Shown: piece after piece, positions 1 to 7,800 of the stretch
How the letters are laid out: each line of letters opens with the position of its first letter
Numbering within the stretch: position 1 is the first letter of the stretch
Assembly (NCBI GenBank): GCA_902517795.1
Contig: CABYDR010000006.1
Location: forward strand, 1-50,966
Reading direction: 5' to 3'
DNA length: 50,966 bases
Origin: an uncultured Woeseiaceae bacterium
GTDB lineage: Bacteria; Pseudomonadota; Gammaproteobacteria; Steroidobacterales; Woeseiaceae
Notes under the pieces: generated by a model
The model's input: only the letters and a program-made list of their open reading frames with translations
Databases searched by the model: none
Told to the model about the DNA's origin: nothing
Program-made: the position numbers and the translations under genes

Positions 1-722
1 GATTGCATGAACTCCTCGATACCGTTCCAGGATTAGAGGAGGTGGCAAAAAAAAATAACGCAGTATTATATGAGGCGAGAATCCCGAAAGGTCCTTTTCC
101 TATTGCCACAGCTCAGCCTCGATCCGGTAAACGATTGTTAACTGTTGGAACCGATTGTTCAGTTGGTAAGATGTATACCGCATTAGCGATTGAGAGAGAA
201 TTAAAACGAAGAGATGTTAATGCAGATTTTAGGGCAACCGGTCAAACTGGAATACTCATTACCGGAAGTGGTGTTCCGATTGATGCTGTCGCTGCTGATT
301 TTATAAGTGGTGCCATTGAGCAGTTATGTCCAAGCAACGAAAAAGATCACTGGGACATCATCGAAGGCCAAGGTTCGTTGTTTCATCCATCCTTTGCAGG
401 TGTGAGTCTTGGTCTCATTCATGGCGCGCAGCCAACCGATTTAGTTTTGTGTCATGAGCCAACTCGAACGCATATGAGAGGTCTACCGGATTTTCCTTTA
501 CCCAGAATTATGGAATGCATAGATTCAAATCTTAATGCGGCACGAATAGTAAACAGTAGGGTAAAATTCAGAGGTATAGCCATTAACTCTTCAGAAGTAA
601 AAGAAGACCAGAGGCAATACTTGTTCGAAGAATTGCAAAAAGAAACAGGGTTATTTGTTTTTGATCCACTAAAAACTGGTATTGAAAAATTTGCCAGTAA
701 TTTATTGGAAAAGAATCAATGA
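1..722 (+). CDS. dgcN: DUF1611 / DgcN-type D-glutamate N-acetyltransferase (5' truncated)
   Basis: The reading frame is open to the window edge, so the N-terminus lies outside; about 239 residues remain, perhaps two thirds of a DUF1611 protein. A P-loop-like stretch, GTDCSVGKMYT (residues 49-59 of the visible part), is the nucleotide or CoA binding signature of this family. From family knowledge, DgcN acetylates D-glutamate in the marine DgcN-DgcA route and DgcA then racemises N-acetyl-D-glutamate. The stop TGA overlaps the start ATG of the next gene by four bases (ATGATGA), so the two are translationally coupled, and the dgcA-like neighbour supports the call. The TTG at base 3 is unlikely to be the true start because the family extends further upstream. 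The family call is secure; the exact reaction is inferred from the pairing. Confidence 0.85.
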   Translation, partial: LHELLDTVPGLEEVAKKNNAVLYEARIPKGPFPIATAQPRSGKRLLTVGTDCSVGKMYTALAIERELKRRDVNADFRATGQTGILITGSGVPIDAVAADFISGAIEQLCPSNEKDHWDIIEGQGSLFHPSFAGVSLGLIHGAQPTDLVLCHEPTRTHMRGLPDFPLPRIMECIDSNLNAARIVNSRVKFRGIAINSSEVKEDQRQYLFEELQKETGLFVFDPLKTGIEKFASNLLEKNQ

Positions 723-1699
723 TGAGAAAAGTTTCCTGCTATCCAAAATCATTTCCACTCAAGAAGGCTTTTCGAATTTCCAGAGGAGCAAAAAACTCAG
801 CAGAGGTTGTGACGGTAGAGCTTATCGATGGAGGATTTAAGGGAAGAGGCGAGGCTGTGCCTTATGCGAGGTATGGTGAATCAGTAGAAAGTGTTTTAGA
901 GCAGATCGATGCAATCAAAAACGATCTGAAAAATGGAATAGACAACGTTAATTTGAATACATTGTTACCGGCTGGAGCAGCCAGAAATTCTGTCGATTGT
1001 GCTTTGTGGGATCTTGAGTCTAAAATTAAAGATACTCCTGTTTGGAAAGTGCTTAAGCGAGAAGAACCTAAAAATGTCAAAACGGCTATGACAATAAGTC
1101 TGGATAAACCTGAAATCATGGCTAAAGATGTTAATTCCTATGGAAAACAACAGCTTATAAAAATCAAATTAAATTCAAAATCCGTTCTAGAGTCTGTTTC
1201 AAGAATTCGATCCGAAGCTCCTCAAGCGAGGATAATCATTGATGCTAATGAATCCTGGACAGCTGAACAGTTAAAAGTTTGGCAATCTGATTTGCATAAA
1301 ATGAAGGTTGATTTAATTGAACAGCCACTTCCTGCAGGAGAAGATAATGCCCTGAGTGAGTTTGATCATCTAATTCCAATATGTGCGGATGAATCTTTTC
1401 ATACGTCTGAAGATATAAAAAGAATGAAAGGGCTGTATGACTGCGTGAATATAAAACTGGACAAAACAGGAGGATTAACAGAAGGCTTAAAATGTATTAA
1501 AAAAGCTAGCGAGAACAATTTAATTGTTATGCTTGGGTGTATGATCGCCAGCTCATTGTCAATGGCACCAGCACTTCTTCTGGCTTCTGATGCTTCTTTT
1601 GTGGATTTGGATGGTCCTTTTTTTCTCAAAGAAGATGTGAACCCCTCTTTGATTAGCACATCAGGAAAACTATCCTATTCTTCTGGGTTGTGGGGATGA
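719..1699 (+). CDS. dgcA: Enolase-superfamily epimerase, DgcA-type N-acetyl-D-glutamate racemase or dipeptide epimerase
   Basis: This 326-residue protein has the muconate-lactonising/mandelate-racemase barrel signature: the KxK pair K148/K150, metal ligands D175 (IIDANE), E201 (IEQP) and D224 (CADES), and the opposing base K246 (NIKLDK). This arrangement is typical of L-Ala-D/L-Glu epimerases and of DgcA. Next to a DgcN-type gene it most likely racemises N-acetyl-D-glutamate in the cytoplasm, feeding L-glutamate metabolism. It overlaps dgcN by four bases and the next lipoprotein gene by another short overlap. Starts at 719 and 722 (ATGATG) are both possible. An Ala-Glu dipeptide epimerase acting on murein peptides is the alternative, and would also suit the VanX-like neighbour. 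Confidence 0.85.
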   Translation: MMRKVSCYPKSFPLKKAFRISRGAKNSAEVVTVELIDGGFKGRGEAVPYARYGESVESVLEQIDAIKNDLKNGIDNVNLNTLLPAGAARNSVDCALWDLESKIKDTPVWKVLKREEPKNVKTAMTISLDKPEIMAKDVNSYGKQQLIKIKLNSKSVLESVSRIRSEAPQARIIIDANESWTAEQLKVWQSDLHKMKVDLIEQPLPAGEDNALSEFDHLIPICADESFHTSEDIKRMKGLYDCVNIKLDKTGGLTEGLKCIKKASENNLIVMLGCMIASSLSMAPALLLASDASFVDLDGPFFLKEDVNPSLISTSGKLSYSSGLWG

Positions 1700-2388
1700 T
1701 GAGATATAAATTTTTAACACTAATTCTATCCTCATATTTTATTCTGGCCTGCAGCAATAAAAATAAACTATCAACTGTGGTCCCAGATGATTTTGTGGAT
1801 ATAAAAAAAGTCATCCCTGAAGTAATCGTCGATGCACGTTATTATAGCGGCGAGAATTTCGTGGGCAGGAAAATTGATGGATATCTAGCCAATAAATGTT
1901 ATCTTCAAAAAGAGGCTGCTCTTGCCTTGAAGGAAGCTTATTTAGAGATTGCTTCAAAGAATATGACTTTTAAAATCTTTGACTGTTACCGACCTCAACG
2001 AGCGGTAGATGAATTTATTGTATGGACAAAAGATATTGAAGATCAATCTACTAAGAAATTTTATTATCCAAATATAGAAAAGAGCGAACTCCTTGGGCCA
2101 TATATCGCCGCAAAATCTGGTCACAGCAGGGGAAACACAATTGATCTCACGATTGCATCTAAACAAGGGGATCAGTTTTTAGATATGGACATGGGTTCAT
2201 CGTATGATTTATTTGATCCAATATCGCATACTTTTAATGATTTAATTAACCCTAAGCAGCAATCCAATAGAGTGCATTTAAAAAACGTTCTTGAAAAATA
2301 TGGTTTTGAACACTATGAACTAGAGTGGTGGCATTTTTCCTATAAAACAAATAAGATTCTTGAGCATCTTGACTTCTTAGTTAGGTAA
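1696..2388 (+). CDS. VanX/DdpX-like D-Ala-D-Ala dipeptidase (M15D), lipoprotein
   Basis: Peptidase family M15D, normally hydrolysing D-Ala-D-Ala. With the start at 1696 the protein has a lipoprotein signal ending in a lipobox (FILAC, Cys19), so it should be membrane-anchored and act in the periplasm. Catalytic zinc motifs are intact: SGHSRGNTID (H143, D150), EWWH (E210, H213) and the substrate-binding Arg in CYRP (R99). A GTG six bases upstream is in frame, but the ATGATGA overlap with dgcA favours 1696 or 1699. There is no van-type resistance context (no VanHA, no VanRS). Its placement behind dgcN-dgcA suggests scavenging of D-amino-acid dipeptides from peptidoglycan rather than vancomycin resistance. 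Confidence 0.88.
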   Translation: MMRYKFLTLILSSYFILACSNKNKLSTVVPDDFVDIKKVIPEVIVDARYYSGENFVGRKIDGYLANKCYLQKEAALALKEAYLEIASKNMTFKIFDCYRPQRAVDEFIVWTKDIEDQSTKKFYYPNIEKSELLGPYIAAKSGHSRGNTIDLTIASKQGDQFLDMDMGSSYDLFDPISHTFNDLINPKQQSNRVHLKNVLEKYGFEHYELEWWHFSYKTNKILEHLDFLVR

Positions 2389-2460
2389 AAAATATTATGA
2401 TGATTTACATCCAAATATGAGTTAAGTTGAGAGGATAGCTAAAAAATAGAAGGTATTAAT

Positions 2461-2754
2461 ATGAAAATAATTAAATTTTCAGCAATGATTTTAATCGCTC
2501 ACTTAACATATGGGTGCGCAAGCTCAAGTGGAGATATATCTTCGACTCAACAAGGCACTCGCACTTCGTCGGCACAAGCAGCAAATCTAAAATGCAATGC
2601 TGGTGAGATCTTAGTTTGCAAATCCAGAGAATCGCATCGTGTGAGTGACGGTAGATATGGAAGGAAAAATAAGAGAAATCAAAAATGCTCTTGTCAACCT
2701 GAAGCCGATTTGTCTGGAATGGGGATGGATGTTATTGGAGGTAACTTAAATTAA
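2461..2754 (+). CDS. Small Cys-rich lipoprotein, copy 1 of a tandem triplet
   Basis: This 97-residue protein begins with a lipoprotein signal (lipobox TYGC). After a Ser/Thr/Ala/Gln-rich linker comes a compact domain, KCNAGE-x-L-x-C, then HRVSDGRYGRKN and KCSC. A clear ribosome binding site (AGAAGG) precedes the ATG at 2461. The two following genes encode the same architecture, so this is a tandem family. The four invariant cysteines beyond the lipobox suggest two disulfides, or a metal site, in a periplasmic mini-domain. I do not recognise a named family and assign no function. The short, evenly spaced arrangement (3-base gap to the next gene) implies one transcript. Confidence 0.75.
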   Translation: MKIIKFSAMILIAHLTYGCASSSGDISSTQQGTRTSSAQAANLKCNAGEILVCKSRESHRVSDGRYGRKNKRNQKCSCQPEADLSGMGMDVIGGNLN

Positions 2755-2757
2755 TCA

Positions 2758-3051
2758 ATGAAAAAAATAGCACTAATATTATTAAACTTATTAATTTTGA
2801 CAGGCTGTGCCGGGTCTATGGTTAGTCCTGAATATCAGTCAGCAAAGCAGCCATCAACATCAACATCAGCACAAAATAAGAACCTAAAGTGCAATGCGGG
2901 CGAAGTCTTGATCTGCGAGACACGATCTCCTCATAGAGTGAGTGACGGTCGATACGGTAGAAAGAATCAAAGATCAAAAAAATGTTACTGCCAACAAGAA
3001 ACAGATTTTATTGGCAACATGACCATAGACTCATTGAGTAATGGGCAATAA
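2758..3051 (+). CDS. Small Cys-rich lipoprotein, copy 2 of a tandem triplet
   Basis: A 97-residue paralogue of the preceding gene: lipobox LTGC followed by AGSM, a Ser/Thr/Gln linker, then KCNAGEVLIC, HRVSDGRYGRKN and KCYC. The start ATG follows the previous stop by three bases. The stretch 2803-2855 is almost identical (50 of 53 bases) to 3104-3156 in the third copy, while similarity to copy 1 is mainly in the Cys-rich domain. Copies 2 and 3 therefore share a more recent duplication or gene conversion over the lipobox and linker. Function unknown; a cell-envelope role is inferred from the lipoprotein signal only. Confidence 0.75.
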   Translation: MKKIALILLNLLILTGCAGSMVSPEYQSAKQPSTSTSAQNKNLKCNAGEVLICETRSPHRVSDGRYGRKNQRSKKCYCQQETDFIGNMTIDSLSNGQ

Positions 3052-3058
3052 TGAATTC

Positions 3059-3337
3059 ATGAAAAATTTAGTGTTTATTTTCTCTCTTTCCTTTTTTTTA
3101 GTTGGCTGTGCCGGATCTATGGATCGTCCTGAATATCAGTCAGCAAAGCAGCCATCCACTTCAGCAGCAGCACAAAAACAAATGCAATGTGGCAAAGGTG
3201 AAACATTGATATGTCAGACGCGAAGAAGAATCAGCGATCGCCGTTTTGGGAGAAAATCAAGCGCAGATGATAAGTATTGTACTTGTTATGCAGATTTACC
3301 TGGAGTGATGGATAGTATCCCTGGAATAGGTTTCTAG
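3059..3337 (+). CDS. Small Cys-rich lipoprotein, copy 3 of a tandem triplet
   Basis: Third paralogue, about 92 residues from the ATG at 3059, which places the signal peptide (MKNLVFIFSLSFF, lipobox LVGC) at the N-terminus; an in-frame ATG at 3041 would overlap copy 2 and add six unneeded residues. It keeps the Cys pattern (MQCGKGETLIC, then YCTC) and a diverged RRISDRRFGRK in place of HRVSDGRYGRK, so the His is lost and the basic core retained. It closes the triplet and is followed by a symporter gene after a 27-base gap. No function can be assigned. Confidence 0.72.
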   Translation: MKNLVFIFSLSFFLVGCAGSMDRPEYQSAKQPSTSAAAQKQMQCGKGETLICQTRRRISDRRFGRKSSADDKYCTCYADLPGVMDSIPGIGF

Positions 3338-3364
3338 TAACCCTTCAGTAAGAACCAAAAATAA

Positions 3365-4567
3365 GTGTTTTTTCTTAAAAAATTAACTCAGCTTAATATA
3401 ACAATTCAAATTGCAATTGGAATAATCCTCGCTGTATTACTTTCATTTATTTCGCCAGAATCATCAGGAATGACAGCGATTTTTGGCCAATTGTTTGTGC
3501 AGAGCCTGAAAGCTGTGGCACCCATTTTGGTTTTATTTTTAGTCATTACAGCCCTCTCAAACCAGGATAATTATGGCGATTCAAAGATTAGACCAATTAT
3601 AATTCTGTATATTATTGGTACATTTTGTGCTGCATTATTAGCTGTTGTCATGAGTAAGCTTTTTCCGACTAATCTTCAATTAAATGCGTCTGATTTTGTA
3701 ATGCAAGCACCAAAGGGCATAGGCGAAGTCATGCAAAATCTTCTACAAAAAATTGTGGATAATCCCGTAAGTGCAATTATGAACAGTAATTTCATAGGTA
3801 TATTGCTTTGGGGGGTATTAATTGGCATCGGTGTAAGAAACTCGTCATCCTCAACAAAAGAAAATTTTCAAGACATTACTAAAATCCTAACGGACATAGT
3901 GAAATTGGTGGTTAAGTTGGCACCAATTGGTATATTTGGCCTTGTATCAGCGAGTCTCGCTGAATCTGGATTGAGTGTTCTTGGAGGTTATATAAGATTA
4001 TTATCGATATTGGTTGGATCCATGCTTATCATGGCTTTTCTGATTAATCCTCTTATAGTTTGGTTGAAAACCAAAAGAAATCCGTATCCAGTTGTTCTCA
4101 TTGCTCTCAGGGAGAGCGGTATTACTGCTTTTTTTACGAGGAGTTCGGCTGCAAATATCCCTGTAAATCTTAGGCTATGTGAAAAGCTGGGTTTACGAAA
4201 AAATACTTTTGCTGTTTCTATCCCACTTGGAGCTACTATAAATATGGGTGGTGCTGCGATTACGATTTCTGTGCTGACCCTTGCAGCAACAAATACCCTA
4301 GGAATTCAAGTTGATTTTCTAAGTGCTTTATTACTTTGTGTTGTATCGGCTCTTTCAGCATGCGGTGCTTCGGGTGTTGCTGGAGGCAGTTTACTTCTAA
4401 TACCGCTAAGTTGCGGTTTATTTGGCATCTCGGAAGATATTGCCATGCAGGTCGTGTCAGTAGGTTTTGTCATAAGTATTCTTCAGGATTCAGCAGAAAC
4501 CGCTCTAAATAGCTCAACTGATGTTGTATTCACCAGTGCTGTTGATCTAGAAAATCACCAAAATTAG
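3365..4567 (+). CDS. sstT: Sodium:serine/threonine symporter SstT
   Basis: Inner-membrane symporter of the dicarboxylate/amino acid:cation (DAACS) family, about 400 residues, close to the length of E. coli SstT (414). The serine-rich hairpin [11 protein letters not shown] and the following [15 protein letters not shown] match the substrate and sodium site of SstT rather than of glutamate carriers, which have NMDGT. The likely substrates are L-serine and L-threonine with Na+. The start is GTG at 3365; I see no strong ribosome binding site. The 3' end overlaps the convergent small membrane protein gene by about 20 bases. Confidence 0.88.
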   Translation: MFFLKKLTQLNITIQIAIGIILAVLLSFISPESSGMTAIFGQLFVQSLKAVAPILVLFLVITALSNQDNYGDSKIRPIIILYIIGTFCAALLAVVMSKLFPTNLQLNASDFVMQAPKGIGEVMQNLLQKIVDNPVSAIMNSNFIGILLWGVLIGIGVRNSSSSTKENFQDITKILTDIVKLVVKLAPIGIFGLVSASLAESGLSVLGGYIRLLSILVGSMLIMAFLINPLIVWLKTKRNPYPVVLIALRESGITAFFTRSSAANIPVNLRLCEKLGLRKNTFAVSIPLGATINMGGAAITISVLTLAATNTLGIQVDFLSALLLCVVSALSACGASGVAGGSLLLIPLSCGLFGISEDIAMQVVSVGFVISILQDSAETALNSSTDVVFTSAVDLENHQN

Positions 4568-4936
4568 AGAATTAGAAAGTAACAATATCAACGTTAGTAG
4601 CACGCTAATAAAGTGCAAAGTTTTAAAAGTTGATTCATTGCCTTTGTCTTTTGTTCTATTTGTCATAGGTATCAAAAAATAGGCGATTGCAGGTAATGCG
4701 GTGTTCGAACAGCCCATAAAAAAAATCTTGTTGATACCAGGATTAACGTAACCACCGACAAGAAGGAATGCAAAACCAAGGAAATTCAGAAGTAGAAAAA
4801 ATTTGGGAAATATTGCCCTTAAAAATATTTTTGTATTTTCTTCATCTAGATTATGAAAAACAGTTCTGGTCACACAAATAGTGTGAAATATTATTACGCC
4901 AACGATTACACCCGAGATCATTGATAAATATTGCAT
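4547..4936 (-). CDS. Small four-helix membrane protein (DUF4149-like)
   Basis: This 129-residue protein has four predicted membrane helices (roughly residues 5-22, 45-63, 70-90 and 106-128) and few polar motifs. The topology and a short charged loop between helices 1 and 2 recall DUF4149/TMEM205-like proteins, but I cannot confirm this by eye. An AGAGG ribosome binding site sits just upstream of the ATG. It is the last gene of a minus-strand run (MTHFR-like, M20 peptidase, this gene) with only ten bases after the peptidase, so it is probably co-transcribed. Its end overlaps the convergent sstT end. Confidence 0.65.
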   Translation of the reverse strand: MQYLSMISGVIVGVIIFHTICVTRTVFHNLDEENTKIFLRAIFPKFFLLLNFLGFAFLLVGGYVNPGINKIFFMGCSNTALPAIAYFLIPMTNRTKDKGNESTFKTLHFISVLLTLILLLSNSLILVIF

Positions 4937-4946
4937 GTAATTACCT

Positions 4947-6368
4947 CTATTCTTTATTTTTCTGATTATTGAAATGATCGGCTATGATTAAAGCCACACA
5001 TCCTGAAAGGTTCTTTGCTGTATTCAAATCCAGAAATTCATTAGGCCCATGGGCATTCGAATTTGGACCTAGCACACCTGTGACAAGAAATTGAGCTTCA
5101 GGAAACTTTTCCCCAAGTATACCCATCAGTGGAATACTTACACCTGCTCCCATAAATACAGCCGGCTTACCAAAAAATTCTTCTGATGCCGCTTGAGAAG
5201 ATTTTTCCAGCCATTCTGAAATAACTGGTGCATTCCAACCGGACATGGCAGATTCTGATTCAAATTTAACTATGCAGTTATGCGGTGCATTGCTTTCAAA
5301 TATTTCTTTTATTTCTTTTGACGCATGCTCTGTATCTACATTGGGTGGCAATCTAAAAGAGAGTTTTAAGTTAAGATTTGGTAGCAATACGTTTCCTGCA
5401 TTTTTGCTTTCGGGCAAACCGTCAGCACCTGTCACACTTAAAATAGGTCTCCAGGTATTATCCAGCATCATTTCATAGGGGGAGCGAGAGGGCGAATGAG
5501 TTAAATTCGTCCATGGAAATTTCGTATAAATAGAATCAGATAAGACATCACTCGCTAATTTTATTTGCTCTAAATTTTTTTGAGGTATCTCTGTATGCAA
5601 TGCCTCACAGAGTATTTTTCCTGTCTGAGAGTCTTCAATAAGATTTAACAGTTTTCTGGCTATTCTAAAAGTAGAGGGAACGATTCCACTGGCTGAGCCT
5701 GAATGAACACCTTCATTAAGAATTTCCACGGATAAAATGCCAACTAAATTACCTCTTAATGAGGTTGTGCACCATAACTGATCATAATTTCCACACTCAG
5801 CATCAAGGCAAATTATGAGAGACGGAACACCAATTTTTTTTTCAAGCTTCTGCATATAAAAGGGTAAGTCATAGCTTCCGCTCTCCTCACATCCTTCTAT
5901 AATGATTGCACAACTGGCATGAGGTTTATTTTGCTCTTGAAGTAATTTTATAGCAGTAATATATGAGAATAGCGCGTAACCATCATCTGCACTTCCTCGT
6001 CCATAGAGTTTCCCCGATTCAATTACTGGTAACCATGGGCCCAAATCGTCTCTCCAGCCATCAAATTCTGGTTGTTTATCGTAGTGACCATACAACAGTA
6101 TTCTTTCAGATGAGTCTCCGTCAATTTCGATAAATAAGAGCGGTGTTCTTCTGTCAATTCTTACTATTTCTGATTTTAAACCTTTGATTGCTTGTTGGTC
6201 ACACCAATCCTTCAGTAATTTCACGGCATCTTCTATATATCCATTTTTATCCCAATCTTTATCAAAGGAAGGGGATTTGCATGGGATTTTTATGTATTCT
6301 GACAAAGCAGGAATGACTGATCCATTCCAGAGTTTTTCAACTGAGTTTTTTGTTGTATCTATTCGCAT
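4947..6368 (-). CDS. M20 family metallopeptidase (CNDP-dipeptidase-like)
   Basis: This 473-residue protein has the full M20 metal centre: LLYGHYDKQP (H95, catalytic D97), GRGSADDG (bridging Asp near 128), GCEESGS (catalytic E161, metal ligand E162) and a C-terminal HGPNE His. No signal peptide is evident, so it is probably a cytoplasmic dipeptidase or amide hydrolase. The extended lid (about residues 195-360) resembles CNDP-type dipeptidases. It lies 12 bases after the MTHFR-like gene and ten before the membrane protein, in one minus-strand operon divergent from hpaR. The substrate cannot be read from the sequence. Confidence 0.85.
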   Translation of the reverse strand: MRIDTTKNSVEKLWNGSVIPALSEYIKIPCKSPSFDKDWDKNGYIEDAVKLLKDWCDQQAIKGLKSEIVRIDRRTPLLFIEIDGDSSERILLYGHYDKQPEFDGWRDDLGPWLPVIESGKLYGRGSADDGYALFSYITAIKLLQEQNKPHASCAIIIEGCEESGSYDLPFYMQKLEKKIGVPSLIICLDAECGNYDQLWCTTSLRGNLVGILSVEILNEGVHSGSASGIVPSTFRIARKLLNLIEDSQTGKILCEALHTEIPQKNLEQIKLASDVLSDSIYTKFPWTNLTHSPSRSPYEMMLDNTWRPILSVTGADGLPESKNAGNVLLPNLNLKLSFRLPPNVDTEHASKEIKEIFESNAPHNCIVKFESESAMSGWNAPVISEWLEKSSQAASEEFFGKPAVFMGAGVSIPLMGILGEKFPEAQFLVTGVLGPNSNAHGPNEFLDLNTAKNLSGCVALIIADHFNNQKNKE

Positions 6369-6380
6369 GTTTCAATGACA

Positions 6381-7259
6381 TTATCTAAAATATTCTATCA
6401 ATTCGGCGCACTGGTCTTCACAGTTCGGCCCCATTAAATGGACACCAGATATACCTTTAAGGTCGATAAGCTCTTGAATAATTTCTTCGCATATTTTTTT
6501 ACCTTCATCAAGCGGCGAAGTAGCTTCTTCCAATCTCAAAATAATTGAGTCTGGGATTTTTACTCCATATAAATTTTCTCTCATCCATGATGCCTGTTTA
6601 GCTGATTTAAGTGGACCAAGACCTACAATAAATTTTGCTTGGTCAGAGAGATTATTTTCTAATATAAATTCAGAATATTTTTTGCATAAGTCAAGGTCAT
6701 AACAATATTGAGTTTGTACAAAACCAACTCCCATTCTGACTTTTTCAACAAAAAAATTTGAATGTGTATCTCTTACATAATGATCATGGATGCTATCAGC
6801 ACAACCAGAATATATCTTTTTGTGCTCTTTTATTTCAGTTCCGTCTAATAGGTTGCCAGCAGACATCTTATTCAAAAGTTCAATTAAATTTGAACTGTTC
6901 ATTTCATTTACTGCCATCGGCCCGTCTTCAGGTGGCCTATCACCAGACAAACAAAGAATTTTATCTATATTAAGGGATAAAGCTCCTAAAATTTCTGATT
7001 CAAGTGCGATGCTGTTTCTATCTCTTCCTGTTATTTGAAGAATAACATCAAGACCATTTTTCTTGATTTCACCAGCGACAACCAAACTACTCAGTTTTGT
7101 CTTGCAGTTTGGAGCATCTGTTATGTTAACTGCGTCTGCTACGCCTATTAGGCTTGAAATTTTTTTTACACTCTCACTTAAATTTGTAGATACAGAAGGT
7201 GTGGTTTCAGCAGTAAATATAAAACTTTTATCTTTTTGATCGAACAGATTTACACTCAT
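6381..7259 (-). CDS. Methylenetetrahydrofolate reductase family protein
   Basis: A 292-residue FAD-dependent barrel protein of the MetF type, which converts 5,10-methylene- to 5-methyl-tetrahydrofolate. Visible family signatures are FTAETTP near the N-terminus (E18, position of the catalytic Glu), QITGRDRN, a CLSGDRP loop in place of the usual LTGD-like motif, and VGFVQTQYCYD in the second half. Because it heads a minus-strand operon with an M20 peptidase and faces an aromatic degradation regulator, it may be a catabolic one-carbon enzyme rather than the housekeeping MetF. An AGAGG ribosome binding site precedes the ATG. Its promoter region is shared with the 37-base palindrome. Confidence 0.82.
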   Translation of the reverse strand: MSVNLFDQKDKSFIFTAETTPSVSTNLSESVKKISSLIGVADAVNITDAPNCKTKLSSLVVAGEIKKNGLDVILQITGRDRNSIALESEILGALSLNIDKILCLSGDRPPEDGPMAVNEMNSSNLIELLNKMSAGNLLDGTEIKEHKKIYSGCADSIHDHYVRDTHSNFFVEKVRMGVGFVQTQYCYDLDLCKKYSEFILENNLSDQAKFIVGLGPLKSAKQASWMRENLYGVKIPDSIILRLEEATSPLDEGKKICEEIIQELIDLKGISGVHLMGPNCEDQCAELIEYFR

Positions 7260-7299
7260 TGTTTTTCCTCTTGGTATTGTGGTTAGTTTACAATTTTTA

Positions 7300-7329
7300 T
7301 TGACACAATACTCATTTAGTTAATATATT
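7300..7329 (+). promoter_or_regulatory. Sigma-70 promoter of hpaR-hpaB
   Basis: A perfect -35 box TTGACA (7300-7305) and a -10 box TATATT (7324-7329) are separated by 18 bases and read toward the first hpaR gene. The -10 box lies inside a long palindrome, so repressor binding would block polymerase. Seen directly; promoter activity is inferred. Confidence 0.65.
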
Positions 7330-7351
7330 AATAATTAATATATTAACTAAA
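7315..7351. repeat. 37-base perfect palindrome, candidate HpaR/MarR operator
   Basis: Two 18-base arms (TTTAGTTAATATATTAAT and its exact complement) flank a single central A at 7333. Within it the 12-base palindrome TTAATATATTAA occurs twice, at 7320-7331 and 7335-7346, with centres 15 bases apart. It covers the -10 box of the hpaR promoter and ends 11 bases before the hpaR start. It also lies in the control region of the divergent MTHFR-like operon. MarR dimers bind such palindromes; which of the two local HpaR proteins binds here is inference. Confidence 0.75.
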
Positions 7352-7362
7352 GTAACATCAAT

Positions 7363-7797
7363 ATGGCAATACAAGATTTCAGTCAGTCTTTACCAATGAT
7401 GCTATACCGCGCATTGGATGAAATACTGCCCAAATTCAGATGCATCTTTAATGAGTTTGCGCTTACCGAGCAGCAATGGCGAATTCTAAGAGTTTTATGG
7501 GAGCATGATAAGATAACTCTAGGAAGGCTCTCTGATTTGACATTGATCCCGTCACCCAGCCTTGTTGGAATTGTTGATCGTCTTATTAAAGCAAATTTAA
7601 TTAGACGCGAAAGATCAGACACAGACAGAAGAATGATTTTCGTGGTTGCTACTGAGGAAGGGAGAAACTTAGAGGCTAAGGTTATGCCGAGAGTTAATGA
7701 AATCTACAAAGAAATTAAAGAACCTTTTTCAAAGCAACAATGGGGACAATTAATTGATGGTTTGGATCAAATCTCACATTTAAATAAAAAACGGTGA
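7363..7797 (+). CDS. hpaR: MarR-family regulator, HpaR-type (paralogue 1)
   Basis: A 144-residue winged-helix MarR protein of the HpaR subgroup, the repressor of homoprotocatechuate operons. The N-terminal SQSLPMMLYRA and LTEQQWRILRVLWEH are the HpaR signature; the recognition helix is around PSPSLVGIVDRL, and the wing contains RRERSDTDRR. It is transcribed with hpaB, three bases downstream, and has the 37-base palindrome over its promoter, so autoregulation is likely. A second HpaR paralogue lies on the other side of hpaB. The natural ligand of the family is a hydroxyphenylacetate or catechol intermediate; the ligand here is not visible. Confidence 0.88.
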   Translation: MAIQDFSQSLPMMLYRALDEILPKFRCIFNEFALTEQQWRILRVLWEHDKITLGRLSDLTLIPSPSLVGIVDRLIKANLIRRERSDTDRRMIFVVATEEGRNLEAKVMPRVNEIYKEIKEPFSKQQWGQLIDGLDQISHLNKKR

Positions 7798-7800
7798 CAA

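Noticed and set aside
1690-2388. Vancomycin-resistance reading of the VanX-like gene
   Set aside because: No VanH, ligase or two-component genes nearby; lipoprotein anchoring and dgc neighbours favour a nutrient role.
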